Positions 7,878 through 15,015 of a DNA stretch of 43,733 bases are shown here, piece after piece. The stretch spans positions 1 through 43,733 of the forward strand of contig JAHBWF010000056.1 of NCBI GenBank assembly GCA_019637105.1. The letters are read 5' to 3'. Position 1 is the stretch's first letter. The number at the start of each line of letters is the position of its first letter. The DNA comes from Labilithrix sp. (GTDB lineage Bacteria > Myxococcota_A > Polyangia > Polyangiales > Polyangiaceae). The translations under genes were made by a program, and so were the position numbers. The notes beneath the pieces are model-generated. The model worked only from the letters and a program-made list of their open reading frames with translations, was not told the origin of the DNA and ran no database searches.

Positions 7878-9139
7878 GGATCGATCCCTCCCCGCTCGAC
7901 ACGCTCCGCGCGATCGCCGAACGCGGCGGCACGGGGGAGTTCATCTGCGCGTCCTCCACCGTCGAGGTGCACGTCTACCTCCAACGCGGGCGCCTGGCGT
8001 GGGCCACCGACTCGGAGCACCCGTTCGCGTTCACACGACACCTGCAGCGATCCTCGCAGATCGACGGGGAGTCGTTCCGTGACATCCTCGACTCGTGCCG
8101 GCGCGAGAGGCGCCCGCTCGGCGAGACGCTGGTCAGCTGGGGCGTGGCCACGTGGGACGAGGTCCGCGACGCCCTCCGACACCAGCTCGCGCTCGCGCTC
8201 GCGGTCCTGCGCGGCGGGGGCCCCGCCCAGACGCTCTTCCTCGACCGAACCGAGCAGTTCGCGAAGTACGAGCCGAGGCTCACCTTCGACGTCGCGGAGA
8301 TGCTCGCGGATCACGAGGGCTCGTCGCGCGCCGCTCCACGGACCGACGCCGGCGAGGGCGCGCGATCGGCTCCGCGCGGGAGCCTCGCGGGCCGCCTGCT
8401 CGACGCCGCCGACGGGATCCTCTGGGCGCAGACGCTCGACGGCACGAACGTCGCGGAGTCGGCGCCCGAGCCGGCGGAGCGAGCGCGCTTCGAGACCGAC
8501 ATCGTCCGTGGGACGGTCCTCGACGGCGCGGAGCTCGTGACCCTGCGCGCGCCCGAGGGGACGCTCGCGGGCGTCGCCCTCGACGCCTCGCGCTCGCTCT
8601 GGTGCCGCCTGACGACCGAGGCCACGGTAGGCGCGGCGATCTCGGCGCTGTCGGGGTTCGCCGCGAGCGAGCGCGCCTCGAGCGACGTCACCGGCGCGGG
8701 GCCGGTCGGCGCGCCGTGGGTCGTGGGCGCCCACGTGCCGGTGGTCCGCGACCTCGAGGACTTCCTCGGGCGAGCGCCCGAGACGCTCGCGGCGCTCATG
8801 ACGGATCTCGACGGAGGTTCGTGGTCGTGCGGCGCCGGCGCGTCGCTCGCGTCCGAGTACGCGTTCGAGCTCGCGCGCCGCCGGGCGCACGTCCTCGCGT
8901 CCCCGTCGCCGTTCGGCGCGGACGACGCCCCTCCCGCCGCCGACGACGTCGACCTCTCCTCCCGGAGCATGCTCACCCGCGAGCGCACCGTCTGGTGCTT
9001 CGGCGCCGAGCTCGACGCTCGGCCGCGCAAGATCCTCTGGCTCCTCTTGCACCGGCAGAGCTCGCAGGGGCTCGGGTGGGCGTACCTCACCTCGCTGAGC
9101 CGGCGGCTCATGCACGCCCGAGGCTGGCGCGATGGCTGA
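7874..9139 (+). CDS. DUF4388-like N-terminus with C-terminal Roadblock/LC7-like domain
   Basis: This 421-residue protein opens with a DUF4388 (PATAN)-like module, residues about 1-135: GTGEFICASS, VYLQRGRLAWA and GVATWDEVRDALRHQ are its typical pieces. A middle region (about 165-265) has an alternating beta pattern. The end (about 300-415) looks like a Roadblock/LC7 fold: RQSSQGLGWAYLTSLSRRL matches KKSTNQGMGWAALRSSLS at the end of the small Roadblock protein at 10941. DUF4388 occurs in bacterial signalling proteins, including those of myxobacteria, and Roadblock proteins are the usual partners of MglA GTPases. It overlaps both neighbours (ATGA upstream, 8 bases downstream), so it is co-translated with the helical protein and the ABC-phosphatase fusion. 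Confidence 0.78.
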   Translation: MRIDPSPLDTLRAIAERGGTGEFICASSTVEVHVYLQRGRLAWATDSEHPFAFTRHLQRSSQIDGESFRDILDSCRRERRPLGETLVSWGVATWDEVRDALRHQLALALAVLRGGGPAQTLFLDRTEQFAKYEPRLTFDVAEMLADHEGSSRAAPRTDAGEGARSAPRGSLAGRLLDAADGILWAQTLDGTNVAESAPEPAERARFETDIVRGTVLDGAELVTLRAPEGTLAGVALDASRSLWCRLTTEATVGAAISALSGFAASERASSDVTGAGPVGAPWVVGAHVPVVRDLEDFLGRAPETLAALMTDLDGGSWSCGAGASLASEYAFELARRRAHVLASPSPFGADDAPPAADDVDLSSRSMLTRERTVWCFGAELDARPRKILWLLLHRQSSQGLGWAYLTSLSRRLMHARGWRDG

Positions 9140-10523
9140 CGGCGCTCCGATCCTCCGGCTGCGAGGCTTCGGCGTCGCCTTCAACGGGACGCCGGTCCTC
9201 GCCGACGTGGACCTCGATCTGGCCGAGACGGGCCTCGTCGTCCTCGTCGGGCCGGCGAGCTCGGGCAAGTCGACGCTCCTCCGCACGCTGGCCGGAGTGA
9301 ACGACGCCCACCCGTCGCTGTCCACGTGGGGCGTCGCCGAGCTCGACGGCTCGCCGCTCAGGGACGGCGGCCGCCAGCGCGCCCGCGCGGGGCGTGGGAT
9401 CGGGCTCGTCATGCAGCACTCGAGGTTCTTCATGAACACGGTGCGCGAGAACCTCGTCTCTGCGCTGCCCAACCGCGGTCGCCTCGAGCGCGCGGCTCAG
9501 ACCGAGCTCGCGCGCTCGCTGCTGCGGGGCAGCGGGTTGTCCGAGCTCGCCGAGATGCTCGAGGCCGAGGTGGTGTCGCTCCCCCAGCCGGTGCAGCGGA
9601 TGCTCGCGATCGTGCGCGCGACCGCGATCGATCCCCTCGTGCTGCTCGCCGACGAGCCGACGAGCGGGCTCGACGACGAGGCGGCGATCGACGTGATCGC
9701 GCTGCTCCGCGGACAGGCCACGTCGCGCGCGGTCCTGTTCATCACCCACAACCAGCGCCACGCGCTCGCCGCGGGCGGCTCGACGTGCCTGCTCGCCGGA
9801 GGGAGGATCGTCGAGGTCGCCCCCACGTCGCGCTTCTTTCGCGCCCCCGCGACCGAGCTCGGCGAGCGCTTCGTCGCGACCGGGAGCTGCCCGCTGCCGA
9901 GCCCCGGCGCGGAGCTCGCCGATCTGTCCGAGGAGTCGCCGCGGCCGCCTCCGCTGTCGCCGGCCGCGAAGGCGGCGGCGGAGCGCAAGGTCGGCCCGCG
10001 CGGCTTCTTCTGGATCGTCGCCGGCCGGCTCGGCGGGCTGCCGCGCCCGGGGATCATCGCCGAGCTCGAAGACGACCTCGAAGGCCTGCGCGAGATCGGC
10101 GTGAACGTCCTCGTCACCCTCGAGGAGAGCCTCACCGTTCCGCCCGCGCGGCTCCGCGAGGTCGGCGTCACCTCGATCCACTTCCCCGTCCCCGACATGG
10201 GCGCGCCCGACGTCGCGCCGACCGCCGACCTCTGCGCCGACGTCGAGGCGCTCCTCTCCCGCGGGCAGGTCGTCGCCTTCCACTGCCGCGCCGGGCTGGG
10301 ACGGACGGGGACCTTGCTCGCCTGTCAGCTCATCTGGAGCGGCGACCGAGCCATCCGCGCGATCGAGCGCGTCCGTCAGATCAACCCGCGCTGCATCCAG
10401 TCCGACGAGCAGGTCGCGTTCCTGCGCGCGTTCGAGGAGGCCGCCTCCGCGCCCAACAGCATCCCGCCGCAACCCTCACGATCCATCGATACCCCAAAAA
10501 GGAGAGAACCCCATGTCGCTTGA
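9132..10523 (+). CDS. Degenerate ABC ATPase fused to DUSP23-like dual-specificity phosphatase
   Basis: Residues 5-230 are an ABC-type ATPase with intact Walker A GPASSGKST (40-48), Q-loop Gln95, Walker B LVLLADEPTSGLD (169-181) and H-loop His206. The LSGGQ signature is replaced by SLPQPV (149-154), and no permease is nearby. Residues about 285-435 are a phosphatase domain very like human DUSP23: GRLGGLPRPG, general-acid loop VPDMGAPD (Asp355) and P-loop HCRAGLGRTG with Cys385 and Arg391. The phosphatase active site looks complete. The likely role is nucleotide-gated dephosphorylation of a protein in the island rather than transport; that is inference. Both halves lie in one uninterrupted frame. 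The gene overlaps its neighbours by 8 and 11 bases. Confidence 0.9.
   Translation: MADGAPILRLRGFGVAFNGTPVLADVDLDLAETGLVVLVGPASSGKSTLLRTLAGVNDAHPSLSTWGVAELDGSPLRDGGRQRARAGRGIGLVMQHSRFFMNTVRENLVSALPNRGRLERAAQTELARSLLRGSGLSELAEMLEAEVVSLPQPVQRMLAIVRATAIDPLVLLADEPTSGLDDEAAIDVIALLRGQATSRAVLFITHNQRHALAAGGSTCLLAGGRIVEVAPTSRFFRAPATELGERFVATGSCPLPSPGAELADLSEESPRPPPLSPAAKAAAERKVGPRGFFWIVAGRLGGLPRPGIIAELEDDLEGLREIGVNVLVTLEESLTVPPARLREVGVTSIHFPVPDMGAPDVAPTADLCADVEALLSRGQVVAFHCRAGLGRTGTLLACQLIWSGDRAIRAIERVRQINPRCIQSDEQVAFLRAFEEAASAPNSIPPQPSRSIDTPKRREPHVA
10496..10506 (+). promoter_or_regulatory. Very strong ribosome binding site for the first small Roadblock gene
   Basis: AAAAAGGAGAG lies six bases before ATG 10513 and inside the end of the ABC-phosphatase gene. 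It is the longest Shine-Dalgarno match in the island, where most other genes rely on stop-start overlap. This suggests the small Roadblock protein is made in excess over its upstream neighbours. Confidence 0.7.
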
Positions 10524-10917
10524 TACCGCGCTCGCCAAAGCCCAGCAGATCGTCCCCGAATGCGTCGCTGCCGGCTACGTCGACATGAGCACCGGGATGC
10601 TGCTCGGAGTGAAGACCGTCGACTCGCATCCCCAGGAGGTCCTCGACCTCGTCGCCGCCGCGACGGCGGACCTCTTCCAGGGACAGAGCGTCACGGCGAT
10701 CGAGAAGCTGTTCCGCCGTTCGCGCGGGCAAGCGGAGGACGGCAGCCACTACTTCAAGGAGATCGTCGTCTTCAGCGAGAACCTGATCCACGTCTTCCTC
10801 CGGTCGAAGAAGAAGCGCGATCAGTCGGCGGTCTTCGTGTGCCGCGGCTCGGCCAACATCGGGATGGTCATCGCGAAGACGCGCTCCTCGCTCGCCGAGA
10901 TCGAGGGCGCGGCCTGA
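10513..10917 (+). CDS. Stand-alone Roadblock/LC7-family protein (copy 1)
   Basis: The 134-residue protein has the size and alpha/beta order of the Roadblock/LC7 family: an N-terminal helix, AGYVDMSTGMLLGV as paired strands (about 20-34), a long Ala-rich helix (about 41-65), then strands and a final helix ending IGMVIAKTRSSLAEIE. Family members form homodimers and act as GAPs or platforms for MglA/Arf-like GTPases (MglB in Myxococcus). It has no signal peptide or catalytic motif. It is a clear paralogue of the next gene and of the C-terminus of the protein at 7874. Two GTPases in the same island are the obvious partners. The gene overlaps the upstream gene by 11 bases. Confidence 0.82.
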   Translation: MSLDTALAKAQQIVPECVAAGYVDMSTGMLLGVKTVDSHPQEVLDLVAAATADLFQGQSVTAIEKLFRRSRGQAEDGSHYFKEIVVFSENLIHVFLRSKKKRDQSAVFVCRGSANIGMVIAKTRSSLAEIEGAA

Positions 10918-10930
10918 GCCGAGACGCAGA

Positions 10931-10938
10931 GGAGGAAG
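10931..10938 (+). promoter_or_regulatory. Strong ribosome binding site for the second small Roadblock gene
   Basis: GGAGGAAG ends two bases before ATG 10941 and gives its GGAGG core five bases of spacing. It is a near-perfect Shine-Dalgarno site and, like that of the preceding small gene, stronger than those of the enzyme genes around it. Confidence 0.65.
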
Positions 10939-10940
10939 AC

Positions 10941-11345
10941 ATGGCCAGCACACAAGAGATCTGCAAGGGGACGCTCGAGAAGGTGGACGACTGCCTCGCC
11001 ATCGGCGTCGTCGACCTCAACACCGGCATGTTGATGGGCGTTCACCACGTCGTGCCGTACTTCACCCAGGCGTACCTCGACGCCGTCGCCGCCGCGGCCG
11101 TCGAGATGTTCCGCGGCAAGACCGTGCGGAGGATCGAGGAGCTGCTCAGCGCGCAGCGCGGCGAGCAGCTCAAGGACAGCTTCGAGGAGGTCTTCATCTC
11201 GTCGCCGAAGACGTTCCACTTCATGACGGTGATCAAGGACAAGGGCGCGGTCGTCGTCATGATCACGAAGAAGTCCACCAACCAGGGTATGGGGTGGGCG
11301 GCCCTCCGCAGCAGCTTGTCGGCGGTCAAGGCGACCCTCCCCTGA
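10941..11345 (+). CDS. Stand-alone Roadblock/LC7-family protein (copy 2)
   Basis: This second 134-residue Roadblock paralogue shares the strand pair IGVVDLNTGMLMGV (with DxxTGML, as copy 1), the Ala-rich helix followed by FRGKTVRRIEELL, and the end NQGMGWAALRSSLSAVK. It differs from copy 1 in charge and in the exposed helix, so the two could form a heterodimer or serve different GTPases. The upstream gap to copy 1 is 23 bases. The next gene starts at GTG 11348, two bases after this stop. The family role is structural or GAP-like toward small GTPases; the specific partner here is inferred from context only. Confidence 0.82.
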   Translation: MASTQEICKGTLEKVDDCLAIGVVDLNTGMLMGVHHVVPYFTQAYLDAVAAAAVEMFRGKTVRRIEELLSAQRGEQLKDSFEEVFISSPKTFHFMTVIKDKGAVVVMITKKSTNQGMGWAALRSSLSAVKATLP

Positions 11346-11347
11346 CC

Positions 11348-12901
11348 GTGGACTGGTTCCCGCGACCCGCGCGCGTGGCGGACGTCGAGCTCGTCGGTCC
11401 GTCCGAGGAGCTCGACGCCGAGGCGCTGTTCCGCCTGCTCACGGCCGCGGACGCGCGCGAGTGGCCGCACAAGGTCGGCGTCGCCGGCCGGAGCGAGGGG
11501 TCGGCGAAGCCCACGACGAGGCTGCTCGCCTCCCGGGGCATCGTGTTCAAGACCAACCTCGCGGAGGTCTCGCCTTCGCGGGAGGCGGCCCTCGCCCGGG
11601 TCGAGCGCGCGCGGGAGCTCGGCGCGCGCGCGCGCGTGTGGCACCCCTCGAAGCGGTGGGCGCTGATGCGGATCGGCGACGGGTGGCTCCCGCTCACCGC
11701 TTGCCGCGAGCTGCGGACGCTGCGCACGATCGAGCTCCTCGCGGACCGGCTCCGGGCCTGGACCGCGATGCTCGACCTCGGTCTGGAGGTCCAGCGCCGC
11801 TGCGGGCTGGGCCTCGACCTCAACCCTGCGAACTTCGCGCTCGAGGACGGCCGCGAAGACCTCCACTACCTCGACGACGAGCTGTACGCGCGCCTCGAGC
11901 CGCGCCAGCTCGCGTTCGCCGCCGCCGCTCGTATCCCGGAGGAGCCCGACGCGGAGGAGGCGACCTGGTACGGGTGGGGACGCGACGTGGGGCTCGCCCT
12001 GGACCGTCGCGGCGTCTCCGACGAGGAGCGCGACGTCGTCGTCGGCGAGGCGCTGGGCTACCCGCTCGCGGAGACCTTCGAGCCGAGGCGGGCGGCGCTC
12101 GTCGCCGGCCTCCGGGCGGAGCGGCCCACGGTGCGCCTCGGCCGGCGGTCGTTCGGACGCTCGGAGCGGGTCTGCCTCCTCGCCGACGTCCACGCGAACC
12201 TGCCGGCGCTCGAGGCCGTGGTCGCGGCGGCGCGCGATCTCGGCGCGACCTCGTTCCTCTTCCTCGGCGACGCCGTCGGCTACGGCCCTCACCCCGCCGA
12301 GTGCGTCGCGCGGCTCGCCGAGCTCGGGGGGATCTCGATCCGGGGCAACCACGACCACGCGATCGCGACCGGCGAGCTCGACGTGGGGATGAACCGGCTC
12401 GCGCGGACGTGCGCGGAGTGGACACGCGGGCGCCTCGGGCGCGCCGAGGTCGAGTGGCTCGATTCGCTTCGGCCCGATCACCGCGACGGAGAATGGATGG
12501 CCGTGCACGGCGCGCCGCGCGATCCGAAGCGCTTCTTCGCGTACGTCTACGACCTCACCTACGAGGACAACCTCGACCACATGGAGCGCGAGGGCGTCGC
12601 CGTCTGCTTTCATGGGCACACCCACGTCCCCCTCGTGCACACGGAGCTCCCGTCGGGTCGCGCCAAGCTGACCGCCCCTCGCCACCTGACGCTGGACACG
12701 CGGAGACCGACCCTCGTGAACCCCGGCTCCGTGGGGCAGCCGCGGGACGGCGACCCGCGCGCGGCCTTCGCCGTGTGGGACCGGGCGACCTCGCGCGTCT
12801 CGTTCGAGCGCGCGGCCTACGACCTCGCGCGCACGCTCGCCGACATCCGGCGCGAAGGTTTGCCCGTCGAGCTCCTGTCGCGCCTGGAGAGAGGAGCCTG
12901 A
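11348..12901 (+). CDS. Kinase-like N-terminal module fused to calcineurin-like metallophosphoesterase
   Basis: The preferred start is GTG 11348, two bases after the Roadblock stop; the frame extends to 11294 but only inside that gene. The 517-residue product has two halves. Residues about 40-200 look like a protein-kinase/APH-like fold, with IVFKTNLAEV (possible ATP-site Lys), GLDLNPANF as catalytic-loop analogue (155-163) and LHYLDDEL as metal-loop analogue (170-177). Residues about 273-480 are a YfcE/MJ0936-like phosphoesterase with DVH (280-282), GDAVGYG (Asp308), GNHD (333-336), VHG (His387) and GHTH (423-426), all metal ligands present. It may phosphorylate and dephosphorylate the same target, or hydrolyse a small phosphodiester. 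The kinase half is a weaker call. Confidence 0.85.
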   Translation: MDWFPRPARVADVELVGPSEELDAEALFRLLTAADAREWPHKVGVAGRSEGSAKPTTRLLASRGIVFKTNLAEVSPSREAALARVERARELGARARVWHPSKRWALMRIGDGWLPLTACRELRTLRTIELLADRLRAWTAMLDLGLEVQRRCGLGLDLNPANFALEDGREDLHYLDDELYARLEPRQLAFAAAARIPEEPDAEEATWYGWGRDVGLALDRRGVSDEERDVVVGEALGYPLAETFEPRRAALVAGLRAERPTVRLGRRSFGRSERVCLLADVHANLPALEAVVAAARDLGATSFLFLGDAVGYGPHPAECVARLAELGGISIRGNHDHAIATGELDVGMNRLARTCAEWTRGRLGRAEVEWLDSLRPDHRDGEWMAVHGAPRDPKRFFAYVYDLTYEDNLDHMEREGVAVCFHGHTHVPLVHTELPSGRAKLTAPRHLTLDTRRPTLVNPGSVGQPRDGDPRAAFAVWDRATSRVSFERAAYDLARTLADIRREGLPVELLSRLERGA

Positions 12902-12902
12902 G

Positions 12903-14318
12903 ATGCCTCGCATCGACGAACGGAGCGGGGACATCATCATCCGCATCGTCTACGACGGCATGCCCGAGGCGGGGAAGACGACCAACATCCACCAGCTCTT
13001 CGCCTCGATCCCGCTCCAGCGGCGCGGCGACCTCGCGAGCCCCGACACCACCGGACGGCGGACGGAGTTCTTCGACTGGCTCGATTTCTCGGGTGGGTTC
13101 GTCGACGGCCGCCGCGTTCGCTGCCAGGTCGTGAGCGTCCCCGGGCAACCGCAGCTCCTCCATCGACGCACGTACCTGATCGAGACCGCCGACGTGGTCG
13201 TGTTCGTCGCCGACTCACGAAAGGAGAGCGTCGAGCAGAACCGCGAGAGCGTCAGCGACCTGGTCGGCCTGCTCCACCGCTTCGCCCCCACGCTCGCCGC
13301 CGCCGTCGTCGTCCAGGCGAACAAGCAGGACCTGCCGGGCGCGCTCCGCCCGCGCACGCTCGCGGCGCAGCTCGAGGTCCCGCTGACGGCGCCGGTGATC
13401 CCCGCCGTCGCGCACGCAGGCCGCGGCGTGCTGGACACCTTCATCCTCGCGGCGCGGCTCGCGACCGATCGCGTCCGCGCGCTCGTCGTCGGCGGGACCG
13501 AGCTCTCGCCCCTGACCGAGGACCAGTCGTCGGCGAACGCCCTCCACGTCGCGATGGTCGCGCTCGAGGACGCGAGGTCGACGATCGCGCCGCGCCGCGC
13601 CGTCGGACACGAGGCCGCGCTCGCGCTCGTCCGACGGCGCGCGAACGACGTAGAGACCGCGCGCGCCTGCGAGATTCCGCGGCCGGAGGCGCTCCTCGCG
13701 GGTCACGTCTGGCCACCGGTGAAGGGGCGCGCCGCGGTCGCGGCGGCGATGACGGGCGACTTGGAGGTCCCCGACCACGCCGCCGACTGGGCGCCGGACG
13801 CCCCGATCGAGATCGGGCTCGAAGGCGGCTGGACGCTGCATTCGTCGGCGCGCTGGACCTTCCCGAGCGAGTCCCACGCCCGGGCGGACCTCCTCGCCGT
13901 CGTGCGACGGCTCCTCGCGACGCCCGAGCTCGTCCCCGAGGGGCGCGCGATGCTCATCGCGCCGGACTCCGGCGCCTTTCGCCTCTGGATGTTGACCCCG
14001 CCGCTCGCGCCGCTCGCGGCGCGACTGCTGGAGGCCCTCGTCCGACGCGACGTGACCGCGACGGCCGCGGTGCTCGACGACGCGGCGCGCGCGCGGACCT
14101 CGCTCGTCGCGGCTCGCGGCGACGCGCGCGCTCCGGGAGGCTCGGCGGGCGTCGCCTTGCAGGAGCAGCGCGTCGTCGTCCTCGCCGCGACGGACGGGGG
14201 CGAGCCGGTCGACGAGCACCTCGCGGCGCTGGCTCGCCGGGTCGGAGAAGGAGACGCGGAGGCTGCCTTGGTCATGACGAAGGCGGAGCAGCTCTCCGGC
14301 CGGTGGCGCGGCCCATGA
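12903..14318 (+). CDS. MglA-like small GTPase with C-terminal extension, canonical switch-II Gln
   Basis: This 471-residue paralogue of the GTPase at 88 is alignable without gaps through switch II: P-loop GMPEAGKTT (19-27), switch I TEFFDW (54-59), G3 SVPGQ with Gln82, G4 NKQD (140-143) and G5-like PAVAHAGRGV. Unlike its partner it keeps the catalytic Gln, so it should hydrolyse GTP. The extension (about 200-471) shares blocks with the other copy, for example VWPPVKGRAAV against VWPERSGRAVL and FRLWMLTPPLAP against WSWLWAITPCAS, but lacks the GLD-x2-PA motif. It begins two bases after the phosphoesterase stop and overlaps the membrane protein gene by ATGA. It is probably the switch protein of the operon with the Roadblock proteins. 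Confidence 0.88.
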   Translation: MPRIDERSGDIIIRIVYDGMPEAGKTTNIHQLFASIPLQRRGDLASPDTTGRRTEFFDWLDFSGGFVDGRRVRCQVVSVPGQPQLLHRRTYLIETADVVVFVADSRKESVEQNRESVSDLVGLLHRFAPTLAAAVVVQANKQDLPGALRPRTLAAQLEVPLTAPVIPAVAHAGRGVLDTFILAARLATDRVRALVVGGTELSPLTEDQSSANALHVAMVALEDARSTIAPRRAVGHEAALALVRRRANDVETARACEIPRPEALLAGHVWPPVKGRAAVAAAMTGDLEVPDHAADWAPDAPIEIGLEGGWTLHSSARWTFPSESHARADLLAVVRRLLATPELVPEGRAMLIAPDSGAFRLWMLTPPLAPLAARLLEALVRRDVTATAAVLDDAARARTSLVAARGDARAPGGSAGVALQEQRVVVLAATDGGEPVDEHLAALARRVGEGDAEAALVMTKAEQLSGRWRGP

Positions 14319-14893
14319 GCGTCACGACTCGTGACTGGAGGAGGACGATGCGCGTAGGGCTTCGAGCGATCGCGGCGCCGTCGTGGGCGGTGCTGGGTGT
14401 CGTCGTCCTCCTCGTCGAGTCCGTCGTCCGACTCGGCAGCGTCGCGATCGCCGGCATCGTAGGCGGACTCCGTCCGCACGAGTGGGCGGCGCTGGCGGCG
14501 GGGATCGCCGTCATGGGTTACGTCGAGGGCTATCGCACGTTCTCGCGGTCGTTCGGTCCGCGCGTCGTGGAGCGCTCGTTCGAGCTCGCGGGGGCGCGTC
14601 CCGCGCTCTACGTGGCCCTCGGTCCGCTCTACGCGATGTCGCTGGTGGGCGATACACGTCGGAGGATGGCGAAGAGCTGGGCGCTCGTCGCCGCCATCGT
14701 GGCGATCGTCGTCGCCGTCCGGAGCCTGCCGCCGACGTGGCGCGGCATCGTCGACGCATCGGTAGCGCTCTCGCTCTCCTGGGGCGTCGTGGCCCTCTGC
14801 GCGCAGTGGCTGTCGCGCCTGCGGCGCGAGCTCGACCGCCGCGCGGCGGACGCCGCACCGCGGCCGCGCTCGACGCCGGGGCGCCCCGCGTAG
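14315..14893 (+). CDS. Inner-membrane protein with about five hydrophobic segments
   Basis: ATG 14315 overlaps the GTPase stop (ATGA); ATG 14348 is a possible later start. The 192-residue product has hydrophobic segments near residues 20-40, 55-75, 98-113, 123-140 and 147-168 and a basic, Pro/Arg-rich tail. The block GYRTFSRSFGPRVVERSFEL followed by LGPLYAMSLV and RRMAKSW resembles a family of uncharacterised proteobacterial membrane proteins. As the last gene of the island it could be the membrane anchor or output for the GTPase, which is inference. A weak GC hairpin (14908-14924) without a T-run follows. Confidence 0.78.
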   Translation: MSVTTRDWRRTMRVGLRAIAAPSWAVLGVVVLLVESVVRLGSVAIAGIVGGLRPHEWAALAAGIAVMGYVEGYRTFSRSFGPRVVERSFELAGARPALYVALGPLYAMSLVGDTRRRMAKSWALVAAIVAIVVAVRSLPPTWRGIVDASVALSLSWGVVALCAQWLSRLRRELDRRAADAAPRPRSTPGRPA

Positions 14894-14982
14894 CGCCCGT
14901 GTTCGCGCGGGCGCGAGCGGCCCGCCGCCCGGCCCAGGATCGCGGCGGCCACGCATGACCTCGTCATCGTCGAAGCAACGCG

Positions 14983-15009
14983 TTGACCGCGCGGAATCTG
15001 CGCTAAAAT
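14983..15009 (+). promoter_or_regulatory. Promoter of the MEMO gene, predicting a leaderless mRNA
   Basis: TTGACC (14983-14988) and TAAAAT (15004-15009) form a good -35/-10 pair with a short 15-base spacer. The -10 is five of six consensus in a very GC-rich background. Transcription would start about seven bases downstream, at the GTG of 15016, and that GTG has no Shine-Dalgarno sequence. Confidence 0.55.
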
Positions 15010-15015
15010 TCGTAC

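Noticed and set aside
14908-14924. Hairpin CGGGC/GCCCG after the membrane protein gene as a terminator
   Set aside because: The stem is only five base pairs with no T-run; too common in this composition to call.
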